DNA of 64,000 bases from Limnobaculum allomyrinae (GTDB lineage Bacteria > Pseudomonadota > Gammaproteobacteria > Enterobacterales > Enterobacteriaceae), in assembly GCF_016649425.1 (NCBI RefSeq), contig NZ_JADRCR010000003.1, forward strand, positions 1 to 64,000, given 5' to 3'. The notes under the pieces are model-generated. The model saw nothing but the letters and a program-made list of their open reading frames with translations, had not been told where the DNA came from and searched no databases. Within the stretch, counting starts at the first letter, position 1. The number at the start of each line of letters is the position of its first letter. Both the position numbers and the translations under genes were made by a program. Of this stretch, positions 50,939 through 59,367 are shown one piece after another.

Positions 50939-50988
50939 ACAGCCAATTAAAACACTGCTCTGTTAGTGGATGAAATTTACTCCGAGCT

Positions 50989-51010
50989 AAATTCAAATGC
51001 CTTTGAATTT
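50989..51010 (-). terminator. AT-rich perfect hairpin after hemN
   Basis: AAATTCAAA-TGCC-TTTGAATTT, 13 nt beyond the hemN stop. A 9-bp stem with no U run; probably a weak terminator or 3' stabiliser. Confidence 0.5.
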
Positions 51011-51023
51011 CTATAACAATAAG

Positions 51024-52397
51024 TTAAATAACCCTCGAGAACTGTTGCCGCCGTGCTTGCTGCCGTAAATAAACGTCAAAACACATGCAGATATTGCGGA
51101 TCAATAAGCGGCCTTTGCCGGTTACGTCGATACCTTTGTCATCGATTGTGACTAACCCATCTTTTTCCAGCGGGAGCAGCAGTTTCAGGTCTTCGGCAAA
51201 ATATTCCGCAAAGCGGATATTGTGCGCTTTCTCGATCGGAGCAAAATCCAGGCTGAAGTTACAAATCAGGGTTTTAATCACGTCGCGGCGGATGCAGTCA
51301 TCTTCCGTCATTGCCAGACCTTTCCACAGCGCATTGCCTTTCTCTTCAACGCTGGCGTAGTAAGCCTTCAAATCTTTCTGATTCTGAGCGTAAGTATCAC
51401 CAATCATACTGATGGAAGATACACCCATGCCCAGTAAATCGCTGTCACCATGAGTGGTATATCCCTGGAAGTTGCGGTGCAAATGCCCTTCTCGCTGAGC
51501 AATAGCCAGTTCATCATCCGGACGAGCAAAGTGGTCCATTCCAATAAACTGATAACCATCGTTGGTTAATGAACTGATGGTTTCCTGCAGGATCTCCAGC
51601 TTTTCATTTGCCGAAGGTAAATCGTGATCTTTAATTTTTACCTGTGCCGCAAAACGGCTGGGTAAATGTGCATAGTTAAATACACTCAGGCGATCCGGGC
51701 TCAGTTCAGCCACGCGCTGTAGCGTAAAGGCAAAGCTTTCCGCCGTCTGCTTGGGTAATCCATAAATCAGGTCAATATTGGTGGAACGGAAACCCAGTGC
51801 CTTAGCGCGATTGATCAGAGCAAAAATAAACTCCTCATCCTGTTCGCGGTTTACCAGACGCTGCACTTCTTTATTAAAGTCTTGTACGCCCATACTCATA
51901 CGGTTAAAACCTTCTGAACGCAGGTGATCCAGAATATCCAGCTCGATTTCCCGTGGGTCAATTTCAATAGAAATTTCAGCATCCGGTTGGAAGTTAAAAT
52001 GCTGGCGCAGCATTCCCATCAGTCGGGTAATTTGCTGTTGGTTCAAATAGGTTGGCGTGCCTCCGCCCCAGTGCATCTGCGAGACCTGGCGGTTAGCAAA
52101 CAGCGGAGCGCGATGACGAATCTCTTGTTCCAGTACCTCAAGATACTGCTCAACTTTATGCCCCTGACGGGTGACAATCTTGTTGCAGCCGCAGAAATAA
52201 CAGAGCTTGTGGCAAAAAGGAATATGAATATAAAGAGAGAGAGGGCGCTCAGGATATCGGGCAACCGCCGACAGAAAATCGCTTTCTCCATACTGCTCAC
52301 TAAATTCAAGCGCCGTTGGATAAGAAGTATATCTGGGCCCGGAATAGTTATATTTCTGAATAAGGGCCAGATCCCAATCAATCATCTGCGTCGACAT
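51024..52397 (-). CDS. hemN: Oxygen-independent coproporphyrinogen III dehydrogenase
   Basis: 457 residues, the E. coli length. Radical SAM enzyme that decarboxylates coproporphyrinogen III in anaerobic haem synthesis. The 4Fe-4S ligands are Cys62, Cys66 and Cys69 (HIPFCHKLCYFCGC), with the adjacent Cys71 of true HemN. SAM-binding WGGGTPTYLN and the substrate region IDLIYGLPKQT are intact, as is the C-terminal HemN domain. Cytoplasmic. Upstream lie the small ORF at 52412 and yihI on the same strand. Confidence 0.97.
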   Translation of the reverse strand: MSTQMIDWDLALIQKYNYSGPRYTSYPTALEFSEQYGESDFLSAVARYPERPLSLYIHIPFCHKLCYFCGCNKIVTRQGHKVEQYLEVLEQEIRHRAPLFANRQVSQMHWGGGTPTYLNQQQITRLMGMLRQHFNFQPDAEISIEIDPREIELDILDHLRSEGFNRMSMGVQDFNKEVQRLVNREQDEEFIFALINRAKALGFRSTNIDLIYGLPKQTAESFAFTLQRVAELSPDRLSVFNYAHLPSRFAAQVKIKDHDLPSANEKLEILQETISSLTNDGYQFIGMDHFARPDDELAIAQREGHLHRNFQGYTTHGDSDLLGMGVSSISMIGDTYAQNQKDLKAYYASVEEKGNALWKGLAMTEDDCIRRDVIKTLICNFSLDFAPIEKAHNIRFAEYFAEDLKLLLPLEKDGLVTIDDKGIDVTGKGRLLIRNICMCFDVYLRQQARRQQFSRVI

Positions 52398-52411
52398 TTG
52401 CTCACTCCGTC

Positions 52412-52591
52412 TTATTTGTTTTGTCTCCCCGATCGTTTATTTACGTTTTTTATAGTACTGCTTTTTCTAATACCGGGGGTTTTGGCTGAACGCCAACGGT
52501 GTTTCAGTTGGTTCAGCCATAATAGTCTACCTAATAACCAGACCAGATAACATGCCAGCATCACACCTGGTAACAGGAATACTAACTGCAT
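52412..52591 (-). CDS. 59-residue single-helix basic membrane protein between yihI and hemN
   Basis: The frame begins MQLVFLLPGVMLACYLVW, one membrane helix, then LLGRLLWLNQLKHRW and a Lys/Arg-rich tail (IRKSSTIKNVNKRSGRQNK). It starts 11 nt after the yihI stop and ends 14 nt before the hemN start, filling the gap. No clear ribosome-binding site (AACCAAAAA precedes the ATG), so it may depend on coupling with yihI. A DUF2489-like N-terminus is a possible relation, but I cannot confirm it. Below the usual size cut-off of gene callers. Confidence 0.5.
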   Translation of the reverse strand: MQLVFLLPGVMLACYLVWLLGRLLWLNQLKHRWRSAKTPGIRKSSTIKNVNKRSGRQNK

Positions 52592-52602
52592 TTTTTGGTT
52601 AT

Positions 52603-53151
52603 TTATTCTTGGGGACTGTTTCTTTTGAGCAGTTTGACAATATCTTCTTTCTGCTCTTGAGGTTCATCCAGCATATCGTCTTCATCATCGCCTAAATCTA
52701 TCCCTAAAATAGACATCAGCTCATCAATACGATCGAGGGTATTGTCGACGTAGCGCTGATCTTCAGCCGACAGTTTTTTGCCATCATCAATCGCATCAAG
52801 TAACTCATTCAGGCGATCGTCATTTTCCAGCAGGGCTAATTCTTGCTCTGGCGGTACGCTGGTCGCTTTTGGCGGTTTAGGTGCCTTAGGCTTAGCCACC
52901 ACAGCCTGATTACCTTCAACAATCAACGGAACCGGCGTTTTACTGCCGATACGAGGATCTTTAAAAGCCCCGCCGGATTTCTGATTTTTCCCGGACTGGG
53001 AATCAACATTAGTACGCGCACCCGCTGAATTACCCCGGTGTTTTTTCGCACGCTTACGCGCCCGAGCCTCGGCATCAACTTCTTCACGACTTTTACGCTT
53101 TGCTTTGACAACTTTATTGTTGCCCTTAGCGGTATTTTGCGGCTGCTTCAT
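52603..53151 (-). CDS. yihI: Der GTPase-activating protein YihI
   Basis: 182 residues. A highly basic N-terminus (KVVKAKRKSREEVDAEARAR, RKRAKKHRG), a conserved central KDPRIGSKTPVPL and an acidic helical C-terminus (LDRIDELMSILGIDLGDDED). YihI stimulates the ribosome-assembly GTPase Der (EngA) and slows 50S maturation early in growth. It lies beside csrC as in E. coli. Confidence 0.94.
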   Translation of the reverse strand: MKQPQNTAKGNNKVVKAKRKSREEVDAEARARKRAKKHRGNSAGARTNVDSQSGKNQKSGGAFKDPRIGSKTPVPLIVEGNQAVVAKPKAPKPPKATSVPPEQELALLENDDRLNELLDAIDDGKKLSAEDQRYVDNTLDRIDELMSILGIDLGDDEDDMLDEPQEQKEDIVKLLKRNSPQE

Positions 53152-53201
53152 AGCGAATTCTCTAAAGTGGAGATATTGGGTCGGAATCTAGCAGAAACCA
53201 A

Positions 53202-53232
53202 GAAAAAAGGCGACAGAGTTATCTGTCGCCTT
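53202..53232 (-). terminator. csrC terminator
   Basis: Minus strand: AAGGCGACAG-ATAACT-CTGTCGCCTT followed by TTTT. A 10-bp perfect stem. Confidence 0.95.
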
Positions 53233-53602
53233 AGTGTCGAACCATTAAAGGAAAAATTATTTCCTAATCTCATCCCTGTGAACAAACAACGTCCCGGTCT
53301 ATCCTTTTGTTATTTTTCCAGTCCCTGGTAGTGCCCTTGTTCTCTTCCTGGAGAAACATGCTCATCCCTGGTGCTGTCCTTAGCTCTTGCTCTTCCTGAA
53401 CTACGCTTCTGCGTATCCTGACGTCCTTATCCGTGTTACTATCCTGTATCACGCTACCTAATTCCGTTAGGTATTTCCCTCTGACTCTGTAAACATCATC
53501 CTGATGTTTCCATGAGATTCACATCCTGTGAATTTCTGTCCTGATGCATCCCCTTGCTTGATGTGTACTTTACTATTCTGCTCCAGCTAAACAAGTAACT
53601 AA
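53202..53602 (-). ncRNA. csrC: CsrC regulatory RNA (sponge for CsrA)
   Basis: Located between yihI and engB, the csrC position in E. coli. The minus strand carries about 22 GGA motifs in ~330 nt. Several sit in the loops of perfect hairpins: AAACATCA-GGA-TGATGTTT (53491-53509), ATTCACA-GGA-TGTGAAT (53517-53533) and CCTAA-CGGAA-TTAGG (53457-53471). This is the CsrA-binding design. It ends in a terminator (53202-53232) nearly identical to that of E. coli CsrC. The 5' end is inferred from TTGTAG (53631-53636) and TATTAA (53609-53614) on the minus strand, 16 bp apart. At ~400 nt it is much longer than the 245-nt E. coli RNA. It should titrate CsrA under BarA/UvrY control. Confidence 0.88.
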
Positions 53603-53847
53603 CTGGTATTAATACTAGGTATTTTCTGTCCTACAAAATAACTGGCTGATAATAAACATGTTAAATTACAGGGCTAATTAAAAAAGAGGACATTGCCCTA
53701 CTTTTCTATGGCAAATGTCTCACAAGGGTTAGCTGGCTATTACTACAATATCTGCTAGCTAGCGTGAAAATTGACAATAAACTCACCCTTTCTTACGGAA
53801 GGCAGTATAATTGCCAGCCAAATTTGCTATTCGCGGAGACGAACGTT

Positions 53848-54498
53848 TTGACACTGAAAAACTTTAACTATCATAAGACACATTTCGTCACCAGCGCTCC
53901 GGACATTACCCATTTGCCTGTTGATTTTGGTATTGAGATCGCCTTTGCTGGTCGATCTAATGCCGGAAAGTCCAGCGCCCTGAATACGCTGACCAATCAA
54001 AAGAACCTGGCGCGCACCAGTAAGACACCGGGACGAACTCAGCTAATTAACCTGTTTCAGGTTGAAGAGAATCTTCATTTAGTGGATTTACCGGGCTATG
54101 GTTATGCCGAAGTGCCGGAAGAGATGAAACGTAAATGGCAGCGCGCGCTGGGTGAATATCTGCAAAAGCGTGAATGCCTCAGAGGTCTGGTGGTATTGAT
54201 GGATATCCGCCATCCGCTAAAAGATCTGGATCAACAGATGATTCAATGGGCAGTAGACGTAGAGCTACCGGTCATGATTTTACTGACTAAAGCCGACAAG
54301 CTGGCCTCCGGCGCCCGTAAAGCTCAACTTAATATGGTACGCGAAGCAATTTTACCGTTTCAGGGGGATATACAGGTCGAGATGTTCTCATCCCTGAAGA
54401 AGCTGGGAGTTGATAAGCTGCGCTTGAAACTGGATGAATGGTTTAATCTGGATTTTGATCGTAGTGATGAAGAGTTTGACGATCAGCCCGCCGAGTAA
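53848..54498 (+). CDS. engB: Ribosome biogenesis GTPase EngB (YihA/YsxC)
   Basis: 216 residues. P-loop GRSNAGKSS (residues 35-43), G2/G3 region [14 protein letters not shown] and [12 protein letters not shown]4 [10 protein letters not shown]. Helps assemble the 50S subunit. TTG at 53848 gives [14 protein letters not shown], which aligns with the E. coli start, and CGGAG lies ~10 nt upstream. The frame opens at a GTG at 53764, but the additional 28 residues have no counterpart. Acidic C-terminal tail. Confidence 0.94.
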   Translation: MTLKNFNYHKTHFVTSAPDITHLPVDFGIEIAFAGRSNAGKSSALNTLTNQKNLARTSKTPGRTQLINLFQVEENLHLVDLPGYGYAEVPEEMKRKWQRALGEYLQKRECLRGLVVLMDIRHPLKDLDQQMIQWAVDVELPVMILLTKADKLASGARKAQLNMVREAILPFQGDIQVEMFSSLKKLGVDKLRLKLDEWFNLDFDRSDEEFDDQPAE

Positions 54499-54528
54499 AC
54501 CCCGCCTTTTCTTTCCTGAATTTCAGAT

Positions 54529-54622
54529 AAAAAAACGCCCCATTCAAACGAATGGGGCGGCTAATATAAAGCCAATCCTATTACAGGGTTGAAAAATAGA
54601 ACATCTTACCTCTGTACCCTAC
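54529..54622 (-). ncRNA. spf: Spot 42 RNA
   Basis: The minus strand from 54622 begins GTAGGGTACAGAGGTAAGAT and GTTCTAT, matching the first ~27 nt of E. coli Spot 42 almost exactly. It then reads TTAGCCGCCCC and the terminator CGCCCCATTC-GTTT-GAATGGGGCG with seven T. It lies between polA and engB as in E. coli. The middle is about 15 nt shorter than in E. coli (94 versus 109 nt). Spot 42 is an Hfq-dependent repressor of carbon-use genes, itself repressed by CRP-cAMP. Confidence 0.95.
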
Positions 54623-54800
54623 AGCGCTAACTCTACTCCATTTCTCACACTGGGAAAAGTAATTTTTGTAATAAAATTACAAGCACTTTGATTGCATACC
54701 GAGACTATTATCACAAAAAAATAGAGTTTATGTAGTTTAGTTACATAGATATCCACACCGGTGATATGAAAAGTCATTATCTATGTAGATGTTTGAAGAT

Positions 54801-54833
54801 AAAAAAAGCCCCAATGTTTATCACATTGGAGCC
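54801..54833 (-). terminator. polA terminator
   Basis: Minus strand: GGCTCCAATG-TGATAAA-CATTGGGGC followed by TTTTTTT, about 40 nt after the polA stop. Confidence 0.9.
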
Positions 54834-54870
54834 AGTTTAAGCAGTCAGTTATGACGCGTTCAGTGCGTGA

Positions 54871-57666
54871 TTAGTGCGCTTCATCCCAGTTCATTCCAAC
54901 CCCAACATCCACTTTCATTGGCACAGCGAGTTTTACACACTGCTCCATAAGCTGGCGGATGGTTTGTTCTGAAGCATCCAGCACCGACTCATGAACTTCA
55001 AACACCAGTTCATCGTGTACTTGCATGATCATCTTCACCAGTGGTTTGTCTTGCTGTTGCAGCCAGTTATCCACTTCTATCATGGCGGTTTTAATGATAT
55101 CTGCCGCGGTACCCTGCATTGGTGCGTTTATGGCTGCCCGTTCTGCCCCTTTACGGCGCATACCATTGCTGGCTTTAATATCCGGCAGGTATAGGCGGCG
55201 ACCAAACAGTGTCTCAACGTAGCCCTGTTCAGAAGCCTGTACGCGAGTGCGCTCCATATACTCCAGTACCCCCGGGTAACGCTCAAAATAGAGATCCATA
55301 TAGCGTTGGGCTTCGCCCCGTTGGATCCCCAGCTGACGCGCCAGACCAAATGCGCTCATGCCGTAAATCAAACCAAAGTTAATGGCTTTCGCGCTTCGGC
55401 GCTGTTCACCGCTAACCTGCTCAAGTGGGGTTCCAAATACTTCTGCTGCCGTTGCCCGGTGAATATCTTTACCCTGTGCGAAAGCATCCAGTAGCCCTTT
55501 ATCACCGGACAAATCAGCCATAATTCTCAGTTCAATTTGAGAATAGTCAGCCGCCATAATCCGGTAACCCTCTGGTGCAATAAATGCCTGACGAATACGA
55601 CGCCCTTCTTCATTACGTACAGGAATGTTCTGCAGGTTAGGATCGCTGGAAGAGAGGCGCCCGGTTGCCGTCACCGCCTGATGATAAGAAGTGTGCACCC
55701 GACCAGAAACCGCATTCACCATAAGCGGCAGCTTATCGGTATAGGTTGTTTTCAGCTTGGCTAAACCACGATGTTCCAAAATCACTTTAGGCAGTGGGTA
55801 ATCCAGCGCCAGCTCGGCCAGCACCTCTTCATTAGTAGAAGGTGCGCCACCCGGCGTTTTCTTCAGTATCGGCAATTTCTGCTTTTCATAGAAAATTGCC
55901 TGTAGCTGCTTGGTAGAAGAGAGATTAAACGGCTCACCTGCCAGCTCATGAGCTTGATCTTCCAGCTCTTTTAATCGTTGAGCTAATTCAGCCGAATGCT
56001 GATTTAAAATCTGAGCATCAATCAACACACCAGTACGTTCCATACGTGACAGAACCGGAACCAGTGGCATCTCAATCTTGCGGAAAACCCGCTCCAGACT
56101 CGGCTCTTGCTGTAGCTTAGGCCACATCGCCAGATGCAGCTGCAATGTCACATCGGCATCTTCAGCGGCGTAAGGCCCTGCGTGTTCAATGGCGAGCTGG
56201 TTAAACGTTAACTGATTTTTACCTTTTCCCGCCAGCTCATCAAAACTGATGGTTTTATGATTCAGGTAGCGGTTTGCCAGGCTATCCATATCGTGACGTC
56301 CGGCAACGCTGTCCAACACATATGACTCCAGCATGGTATCAAATTCAATACCGCGTAAATTAATGTCATAACGGGCCAGCATACTTTGGTCAAACTTCAG
56401 GTTCTGACCAATAATCAACGCCTTTTCACTTTCTAATAGCGGCTTCAGGGCTTTCAATACCTCTTCAGCATTCAGTTGATCCGGCGCGCCAATATAATCA
56501 TGACCGAAAGGTACATAGGCTGCCTTACCCGCTTCAATAGCAAAAGAGACGCCTACCAGATTGGAACTCATATAATCCAGACCATCAGTCTCAGTATCAA
56601 AAGCGAACAGTTCAGCTTGCTCCAGCTGCTTTAACCAGCGATTAAAACTATCCCCGTCGAGGATAACTTCATAACCTTCCTGGGATAAGGTGGCGGAAAC
56701 CTCCGGTGCGGCAGCCGCAGCCTGATAGGCAACCGGAGCCGGTTTACCTGCCACACTGCTCTTGTTACCGGCTTTCAGGGTGCCGGTACTTTCCAGCTCG
56801 GCCAGCCAGCGCTTAAACTCATAACGGGCAAACAGCTCACGTAACTCATCAACTTCAGGTTCACGCAGTGCCAGATCCTGCTCATTAACCTCCAGCTCCA
56901 CATCGGTTTTAATGGTTGCCAGCTTATAAGAGAGGTAGGCAGCATCTTTATGCTGTTCCAGCTTTGCCGCCATGGTTTTCGCACCGCGAAAACTTAAATC
57001 AGCAATTTTATCCAGTTGGCTGTATAAGGTATCTAACCCGCCCAGCCCTTGCAGTAATGCCTGAGCCGTTTTTTCACCAACGCCGGGAACGCCAGGAATG
57101 TTATCGGAAGAGTCGCCCATTAATGCGAGAAAATCGATAATCAGCTCAGGTGGTACACCATATTTTTCGCATACCTCTTCAGGGCCGAGAATGGTGTTGT
57201 TCATGGTGTTAATCAGCGTAACTTGCGGCGTAACCAACTGCGCCATATCTTTATCACCGGTACTGATTAATACATCCCGCCCTTTTGCTGCGGCACTCAA
57301 TGCCAGGGTACCGATAACATCATCCGCTTCTACACCAGGAATAACCAATAGTGGTATCCCCATCGCTTTTACCATTTGATGTAATGGTTCTATCTGGGCA
57401 CGCAGGTCATCCGGCATAGGTGGGCGATGAGATTTATACTCAGCAAACAGTTCATCACGAAAGGTTTTTCCCTTGGCATCAAATACCACGACAATATGAC
57501 TAGGCTGACATTGAACTATCAGACTACGTAACATATTCAGTACGCCATACATCGCACCGGTAGGAACCCCTTCACGGTTAGTTAGCGGTGGAAATGCGTG
57601 GAACGCACGGTAAAGATAAGAGGAGCCGTCAACAAGCACCAGTGGGTTTTCTGCAATCTTAGCCAT
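54871..57666 (-). CDS. polA: DNA polymerase I
   Basis: 931 residues (E. coli 928). The 5'-nuclease domain includes [20 protein letters not shown] and DDVIGTLA. The 3'-5' proofreading domain (~330-520) has Exo [13 protein letters not shown]. The family A polymerase domain has motif [13 protein letters not shown], motif [20 protein letters not shown] and motif [12 protein letters not shown]. All catalytic Asp residues are present. ATG 57666 aligns with the E. coli start ([14 protein letters not shown]); in-frame ATGs at 57693 and 57726 are less likely. Two DnaA-box sequences lie upstream. Confidence 0.96.
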   Translation of the reverse strand: MAKIAENPLVLVDGSSYLYRAFHAFPPLTNREGVPTGAMYGVLNMLRSLIVQCQPSHIVVVFDAKGKTFRDELFAEYKSHRPPMPDDLRAQIEPLHQMVKAMGIPLLVIPGVEADDVIGTLALSAAAKGRDVLISTGDKDMAQLVTPQVTLINTMNNTILGPEEVCEKYGVPPELIIDFLALMGDSSDNIPGVPGVGEKTAQALLQGLGGLDTLYSQLDKIADLSFRGAKTMAAKLEQHKDAAYLSYKLATIKTDVELEVNEQDLALREPEVDELRELFARYEFKRWLAELESTGTLKAGNKSSVAGKPAPVAYQAAAAAPEVSATLSQEGYEVILDGDSFNRWLKQLEQAELFAFDTETDGLDYMSSNLVGVSFAIEAGKAAYVPFGHDYIGAPDQLNAEEVLKALKPLLESEKALIIGQNLKFDQSMLARYDINLRGIEFDTMLESYVLDSVAGRHDMDSLANRYLNHKTISFDELAGKGKNQLTFNQLAIEHAGPYAAEDADVTLQLHLAMWPKLQQEPSLERVFRKIEMPLVPVLSRMERTGVLIDAQILNQHSAELAQRLKELEDQAHELAGEPFNLSSTKQLQAIFYEKQKLPILKKTPGGAPSTNEEVLAELALDYPLPKVILEHRGLAKLKTTYTDKLPLMVNAVSGRVHTSYHQAVTATGRLSSSDPNLQNIPVRNEEGRRIRQAFIAPEGYRIMAADYSQIELRIMADLSGDKGLLDAFAQGKDIHRATAAEVFGTPLEQVSGEQRRSAKAINFGLIYGMSAFGLARQLGIQRGEAQRYMDLYFERYPGVLEYMERTRVQASEQGYVETLFGRRLYLPDIKASNGMRRKGAERAAINAPMQGTAADIIKTAMIEVDNWLQQQDKPLVKMIMQVHDELVFEVHESVLDASEQTIRQLMEQCVKLAVPMKVDVGVGMNWDEAH

Positions 57667-58370
57667 AAAATGATTCTTTGCTGTTTGATTCATCAATAGT
57701 AGTAAGCATGCCATAGCTGAGGGCAAGAGACGAATAGCTTATTTAACTTTAGCGATACCGACGGGAAAAAAGTCTATCAATTTACCCATAAAATCTGTGG
57801 ATAACTCGGTGGGTAAAAGTAAGTATATGTTATACAACAACGGGATAGACTCCGAAAAAGCAAAAATAAACATTAATAAATCAAAGAGATATATATAGAA
57901 GTCAAGTTTACATTCTGATTATGGCACGATCTTCAACTGTGGATATTTGGTTTATTAGTGATTCATATCTGTCAAGAGCTACGGTTCCCTTTTCTGATAA
58001 TTAACCAATTTATTTTAGTAAAAAATGGGATAAAAGAGAGTTCCTCTGAATGTAACCTGACACATCAAAAGATCACGTTATAAAAACCGTTAAAACAACA
58101 CATTCCTTCTGTCATTATTTTTGACAACAGCACCACTCACAGACCAAAAGGTCGGAATAGAATGTGTAATTTAAGCAGCTTCGGGCTCTCCGCAGATTTT
58201 GTTCATTCGCCAATTTATTAATATGGTAGCCTTACGTCCGTTATAGTTTCAGCCGAACTTATTGCAAAAATTTATTTTAGTTTTGGCTTTCTGTTAGAAT
58301 TAGCCAAAATTTGAAGAATGATGAGTGTTCATTGTCTTGGATGCCAGTAGACCTGTAACGAAAAATCGAC
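57667..58370. other. Intergenic region between divergent polA and yihG
   Basis: About 700 bp with no credible gene. It holds a perfect DnaA box (57796-57804), a second with one mismatch (57938-57946), and a possible structured segment at 58098-58167. In that segment ACACATTC/GAATGTGT arms enclose the small hairpins TGTCA/TGACA and GACC/GGTC. Mostly AT-rich otherwise. Confidence 0.55.
57796..57804 (-). promoter_or_regulatory. DnaA box upstream of polA
   Basis: TTATCCACA on the minus strand, the strict DnaA consensus, 130 bp before the polA ATG. ATATCCACA at 57938-57946 is a second, one-mismatch copy. DnaA is reported to stimulate polA transcription in E. coli. Confidence 0.6.
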
Positions 58371-59279
58371 ATGCCAAAACTGTTTGCCCCAATTATCTTT
58401 ATCATCACAACAATATTAACCATCGTTTTTACCATGCTTTGTTCTGTCCCTATGGTAATCGCTGGCATATTGAAACTTTTACTACCGTTTAAGGTAGTCA
58501 GCCAAGGTGTATCCGCATTCTGTAATTTTATGATGTGGTGCTGGTGTGTATCTCTGGCTCTCATTTTAAAAATAACCAATCGAATCGAATGGGATATTGA
58601 GGGTGCAGAAGATCTCAGCAAACAAAACTGGTATCTGTTAATTAGTAACCATAAAAGCTGGACAGATATCGTTTCCCTTTGCGTCGTAATGCGTAACCGC
58701 ATTCCAATGAATAAATACTTTCTCAAACAACAGCTGGCTTGGGTTCCTTTTATTGGTATTGCCTGCTGGGCGCTGGATATGCCATTTATGCGCCGTTACT
58801 CGCGGACTTATCTGATCAAACATCCTGAGAAGCGCGGTACAGACATCGAAACCACGCGCCGCTCCTGTGAAAAATTTCGCGACCATCCCACCACTATTGT
58901 TAACTTTGTGGAAGGTTCGCGTTTTACCGAACAAAAAAGAGAGTAGCTCAACTCCCCTTATCAAAACCTTCTACCACCAAAGTCAGCGGGTATTGCACTG
59001 GCACTCAACGTGCTGGGGGCACAGTTCGATCGTATTCTTAACGTCACCCTCTGTTATCCGGAAAACGAAGATAAACCATTTATTGATCTGTTGAGCGGCC
59101 AAATGAAACGTATTGTGATACGTATTGAAACTCTGCCGGTAGATGACAGTATTCGCGGTGACTACCTGAATGATAAGGTGTTTAAACGCCAGTTTCAGCA
59201 GTGGTTGCATGAGGTTTGGCAAAGAAAAGACTTGCTGCTGGGTCAATTAAAAGAGCAGTTTAGTAAGCCTCAACAATAA
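58371..59279 (+). pseudogene. yihG: Acyltransferase YihG interrupted by an in-frame amber codon
   Basis: A PlsC-like 1-acylglycerol-3-phosphate acyltransferase of the inner membrane. N-terminal membrane segments ([20 protein letters not shown]), the NHX4D catalytic motif [10 protein letters not shown] and the FVEGSRFT glycerol-phosphate-binding motif are intact. After SRFTEQKRE a TAG (58944-58946) stops the frame. The same frame then continues with [31 protein letters not shown] and so on to 59279, matching the rest of E. coli YihG without any frameshift. The defect is therefore one nonsense codon 65% along the protein. The truncated product keeps both catalytic motifs but loses the C-terminal third, so activity is doubtful. 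A sequencing error is possible. Confidence 0.88.
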
Positions 59280-59304
59280 CATCCCTTTTAATCATTTCTT
59301 AAAA

Positions 59305-59340
59305 TCATAAAGGCCTGCATTTTTGCAGGCCTTTATCTTT
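59305..59340. terminator. Bidirectional terminator between yihG and the DASS transporter
   Basis: AAAGGCCTGCA-TTTT-TGCAGGCCTTT with T-rich sequence on both exits. It serves both convergent genes. Confidence 0.9.
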
Positions 59341-59367
59341 CAAACAGCGGTCAAAAAGCGCTAATAA

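Noticed and set aside
51924-52550. 208-codon plus-strand frame opposite hemN
   Set aside because: Complement of conserved hemN codons; composition is not protein-like.
53240-53640. Protein-coding frame in the yihI-engB gap
   Set aside because: GGA-loop hairpins, location and terminator identify it as CsrC RNA; no conserved frame is present.
58371-59279. Two separate genes in the yihG region
   Set aside because: Both parts lie in the same frame and together match one full-length YihG; only a TAG separates them.
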